From: an uncultured Lachnospiraceae bacterium
GTDB taxonomy: Bacteria > Bacillota > Clostridia > Lachnospirales > Lachnospiraceae
Assembly (NCBI GenBank): GCA_947178145.1
Contig: CAMWXE010000009.1
Span: 22,958 to 86,957, forward strand
Direction of reading: 5' to 3'
Length of the DNA stretch: 64,000 bases
Program-made: the position numbers and the translations under genes
Notes under the pieces: model-generated
The model's input: only the letters and a program-made list of their open reading frames with translations
Database searches by the model: none
What the model was told of the DNA's origin: nothing
Shown here: in pieces, positions 61,752 through 64,000 of the stretch
Layout of the letters: each line of letters starts with the position of its first letter
How positions within the stretch are numbered: position 1 is the first letter of the stretch

Positions 61752-63290
61752 ATGAGCAAGATGCATAGTACCATACGGGAACTGCTGGTAGCGGCAGAGC
61801 AGGATTTTGGCGCGCAGGATGCGTTCCGCTATAAAGTAAAGGGCGGCGGTGACAGTGGGAAAAAGGAAGTTAAGATTGAAACGAAGACGTATACACAGCT
61901 GAAAAAGGATACGGAGAGTTTTTCTGCGGCACTCGCAGCGCTGGGGCAGCAGGGAAAACATATTGCAATCGTGGGACCGACCTCCTACTCGTGGGTTGTC
62001 GCGTACTTTGGCATAGCGGACAGCGGGAGTGTTGTCGTGCCGCTCGATGCCAATCTTCCGGAGGCAGACCTGTGTGAACTGATCGACCGCGCGGATGTCA
62101 CGACGCTTGTCTATGATGAGGCGAAAGCGGGTGTGGCAGAGATGGCAGCCGGGCGCTGTGCAAAGCTGGAGCACATTCTCTGTATGAGCGAGCCGCACGG
62201 AGTGGCAAAGGAGCAGTCCATGTGGGAGCTGATCGGGGAGCAGAGTGCGGGCTTTGATTTCGCGCCGCAGCCAGACCAGCTGGCGACCATCATGTTTACA
62301 TCAGGTACGACAGGGAAGAGCAAAGGTGTAATGCTCACGCACAGAAATCTTGCGGAGAATGCGACTTGTCTGGACATGGGACTTGAGCCGGGCATCGTGA
62401 TTATGTCGGTGCTTCCCATACACCATGCGTACTGTCTCAGCATGGATATCCTGAAAGGGCTCTCGGTCGGTGCAGTGATTTGTATCAATGATTCCCTGCT
62501 CCGCGTGGCGAAGAATATCAAACTTTTTGAGCCGAACATGATTCTGATGGTGCCGCTCATGATTGAGACGCTGGCCAAGAAACTTGAGGAGGCTTCCTGG
62601 ATTCCGGCGCCGCTTGTCAGGGCGAAGGTTTTCGGCAAACAGTTCCACACGGTGTGCAGCGGCGGTGCATACCTCAACCCGGCCTACCAGGAGATGTTCC
62701 AGAAGTATGGCATTACCATCTGGCAGGGCTATGGCATGACAGAGTGCTCGCCCGTCATCAGCACGAACTACGGCGAATTTATGAAGGATGGATCTGTCGG
62801 AAAGCTGATGCCAAACTGCGAGGCGAAAGTGGTCGATGAGGAAATATGGGTCAGAGGTTCAAGCGTCATGCAGGGCTATTACAACATGCCGGAGGAGACG
62901 GAGGAAACTTTGGCGGACGGCTGGTTAAAGACCGGGGATCTCGGATATGTGGACGAGGATGGCTACATATTCCTGACAGGGCGCAAGAAAAACCTGATCA
63001 TCACACCAAACGGCGAGAATGTCTCACCGGAGGAGATTGAGAACAAGCTCGGAGAGAATCGTCTGGTGCAGGAGGCGCTGGTGCGCGAGAGCGAGGGCGT
63101 GATCGAGGCTGAGATATTCCCGGATTATGAGTATGCCGGAAAGAAGAAAATCAAGGATATCCAGGGCGAGCTGCAGAAGATTATCGATGCCTACAATCAG
63201 GGCGCACCGCTTTACAAGAGGGTGTTTAAACTCAAAGTGCGCGAGACGGAATTTGAGAAAAATACGACGAAGAAGATTAAGAGATTTTGA
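61752..63290 (+). CDS. AMP-dependent acyl ligase (ANL superfamily)
   Basis: This 512-residue adenylating enzyme has the P-loop 'TIMFTSGTTGKSKGVMLTHR', 'GYGMTECSP', 'GWLKTGDLGYVDEDGYIFLT' and 'GRKKNLIITPNGENVSPEEI' (hinge), with catalytic Lys near the C-terminal 'NTTKKIKRF'. It resembles long-chain acyl-CoA synthetases or fatty acyl-AMP ligases more than amino-acid adenylation domains. It likely loads a carboxylate onto the ACP encoded just upstream. The ATG at 61752 follows GGAGAGGGAT. The gap 61576-61751 holds no gene. Confidence 0.9.
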   Translation: MSKMHSTIRELLVAAEQDFGAQDAFRYKVKGGGDSGKKEVKIETKTYTQLKKDTESFSAALAALGQQGKHIAIVGPTSYSWVVAYFGIADSGSVVVPLDANLPEADLCELIDRADVTTLVYDEAKAGVAEMAAGRCAKLEHILCMSEPHGVAKEQSMWELIGEQSAGFDFAPQPDQLATIMFTSGTTGKSKGVMLTHRNLAENATCLDMGLEPGIVIMSVLPIHHAYCLSMDILKGLSVGAVICINDSLLRVAKNIKLFEPNMILMVPLMIETLAKKLEEASWIPAPLVRAKVFGKQFHTVCSGGAYLNPAYQEMFQKYGITIWQGYGMTECSPVISTNYGEFMKDGSVGKLMPNCEAKVVDEEIWVRGSSVMQGYYNMPEETEETLADGWLKTGDLGYVDEDGYIFLTGRKKNLIITPNGENVSPEEIENKLGENRLVQEALVRESEGVIEAEIFPDYEYAGKKKIKDIQGELQKIIDAYNQGAPLYKRVFKLKVRETEFEKNTTKKIKRF

Positions 63291-63306
63291 TAGAACCAGA
63301 ACGTAT

Positions 63307-63344
63307 AAAACCTGTTTCTTCCACGGTGGAAGGGACAGGTTTTT
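63307..63344 (+). terminator. Rho-independent terminator
   Basis: AAAACCTGT pairs with ACAGGTTTTT, enclosing a second TTCCA-CGG-TGGAA stem. It ends the TetR-controlled cluster. Confidence 0.85.
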
Positions 63345-63368
63345 CCTGCCATACAGGGGAAGATTTTC

Positions 63369-63396
63369 TTGAAAAAAGCAATAGATATGGTATACT
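63369..63396 (+). promoter_or_regulatory. Promoter of the Rpn-like pseudogene
   Basis: TTGAAA, 16 bp, TATACT lies 23 bp before the ATG, with AAGGAGAAA between. Transcription signals look intact although the gene is not. Confidence 0.6.
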
Positions 63397-63418
63397 ATAG
63401 GAAACAAGGAGAAACGAT

Positions 63419-63966
63419 ATGAAAGAGACAAATATACAATGGCATTTAGGCGTGAAACCGGCTGTTGATCTTGAGCTTGCAGAGGAGAGGGCAAACCTGT
63501 CATATTTCAGGGACTTCAGCCTCAACCAGCAGGCTTTGGAAATCGATCTGCTTATCATCAGGAAGGAAGGCGATCAGCCGATAAAGAATGAAATCGGCAG
63601 GCTGAAGACCTGCTCGTGAAAATGGAATCATTCCATTCAAAACTGGACAGGGAGCTGGCAGACGCAGTTCTGGGAGTGGCGATCAAGGCAAACTGGCAGA
63701 TGGCACAGGAATTGAGAGGAGATGGGAATATGTATGAGGCATTGATGGAGCTTATGGAACCAGAAATTAATAAAATTAAGGAGAATGTCAGGGAGGAGAC
63801 AACACAGCAGGTGACACAACAAGTGACACAGCAGGGAATTAAAAATGCTATTGCAGCCTTAAAAGATTCCGGACATACGAATGATGCTATTAGAAGTTTT
63901 CTTGTGATGGCGTATAGTATAACCCAGAGTGAGGCAGAAAAGTATTTAGGAACTGTAGGAAAATAA
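63419..63966 (+). pseudogene. Deleted Rpn/PD-(D/E)XK transposase-like gene
   Basis: The first 55 codons read 'MKETNIQWHLGVKPAVDLEL' through 'EIDLLIIRKEGDQPIKNEIG', the conserved N-terminus of Rpn-family recombination-promoting nuclease/putative transposase proteins. The frame then ends at 63619. A second frame, entered around 63602 ('AEDLLVKMESF'), carries on with the family's C-terminal region, 'ELRGDGNMYEALMELMEPEI', a Thr/Gln repeat and 'DSGHTNDAIRSFLVMAYSIT'. About the middle 140 residues, including the nuclease core, are missing compared with a full-length protein. The junction suggests one internal deletion that also shifted the frame. Confidence 0.8.
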
Positions 63967-64000
63967 CTGACGCATCTTGACTTGTCTATTTCTCCGATAG

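Overview
The window looks like a chromosomal segment of a low-to-moderate G+C, spore-forming clostridium, most likely Lachnospiraceae. The evidence is the conserved Firmicutes gene order cysE-cysS-mrnC-rlmB-sigH, strong AGGAGG-type ribosome binding sites, sigma-A-like promoters with 17-bp spacers, a clostridial feoA-feoA-feoB-Cys-rich cluster, and lipoprotein and signal peptides of Gram-positive type. No tRNA, rRNA, CRISPR array, intact insertion sequence or prophage was seen.

Region 1 (1-25.9 kb) is a cell-surface carbohydrate locus. After a PHP-domain gene cut by the window edge and a PLP-dependent Orn/Lys/Arg decarboxylase come polytopic membrane proteins of glycosyltransferase and acyltransferase type (GtrII-like, acyltransferase-3, DUF2142-like, DUF6020-like, PTPS-related). 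A secreted DUF5722-type putative glycosidase follows. Next is an operon of a lipoprotein, an MBOAT O-acyltransferase, a secreted SGNH-like protein and an AlgX/DHHW-like protein. A run of four more paralogues of that SGNH-like protein follows, ending beside a small XRE regulator. Several transcription units here share one promoter design: TTGCAA-17-TATAAT followed by paired 13-bp dyads TCTCTTAWAGAGA centred 21-22 bp apart. One minus-strand gene has the same dyad inside its promoter spacer. This looks like a locus-specific regulon, plausibly run by the XRE protein. Two paralogues also carry a duplicated, apparently structured leader. This co-regulated surface-modification system is the best candidate for something undescribed.

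Region 2 (25.9-42.9 kb) is mostly core metabolism and housekeeping: a DUF3048 lipoprotein-like protein at the boundary, CYTH protein, membrane protein, phosphohexomutase, IspF with an unusual Cys-rich tail, an Eis-like protein, DeoD, CysE, CysS, Mini-RNase III, RlmB and SigH. SigH is translationally coupled to a stand-alone receiver-domain protein. Then come an esterase, VanZ-like protein, thioesterase, L-lactate dehydrogenase and the ferrous-iron (Feo) system, whose two promoters carry a GTTAG-N6-CTAA dyad of DtxR type.

Region 3 (43-57.4 kb) holds a MATE exporter divergent from a LysR regulator, a GNAT enzyme, a hybrid histidine kinase with two receiver domains, MutY, an AraC regulator divergent from a beta-galactosidase plus GPH symporter unit, and a YfbK-like VWA lipoprotein.

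Region 4 (57.4-63.3 kb) is a compact TetR-controlled cluster: SCP2-like protein, alpha/beta hydrolase, stand-alone condensation-domain protein, acyl carrier protein and AMP-dependent ligase. It resembles a minimal dissociated NRPS-like or acyl-conjugating pathway. The window ends with a decayed Rpn/PD-(D/E)XK transposase-like gene.
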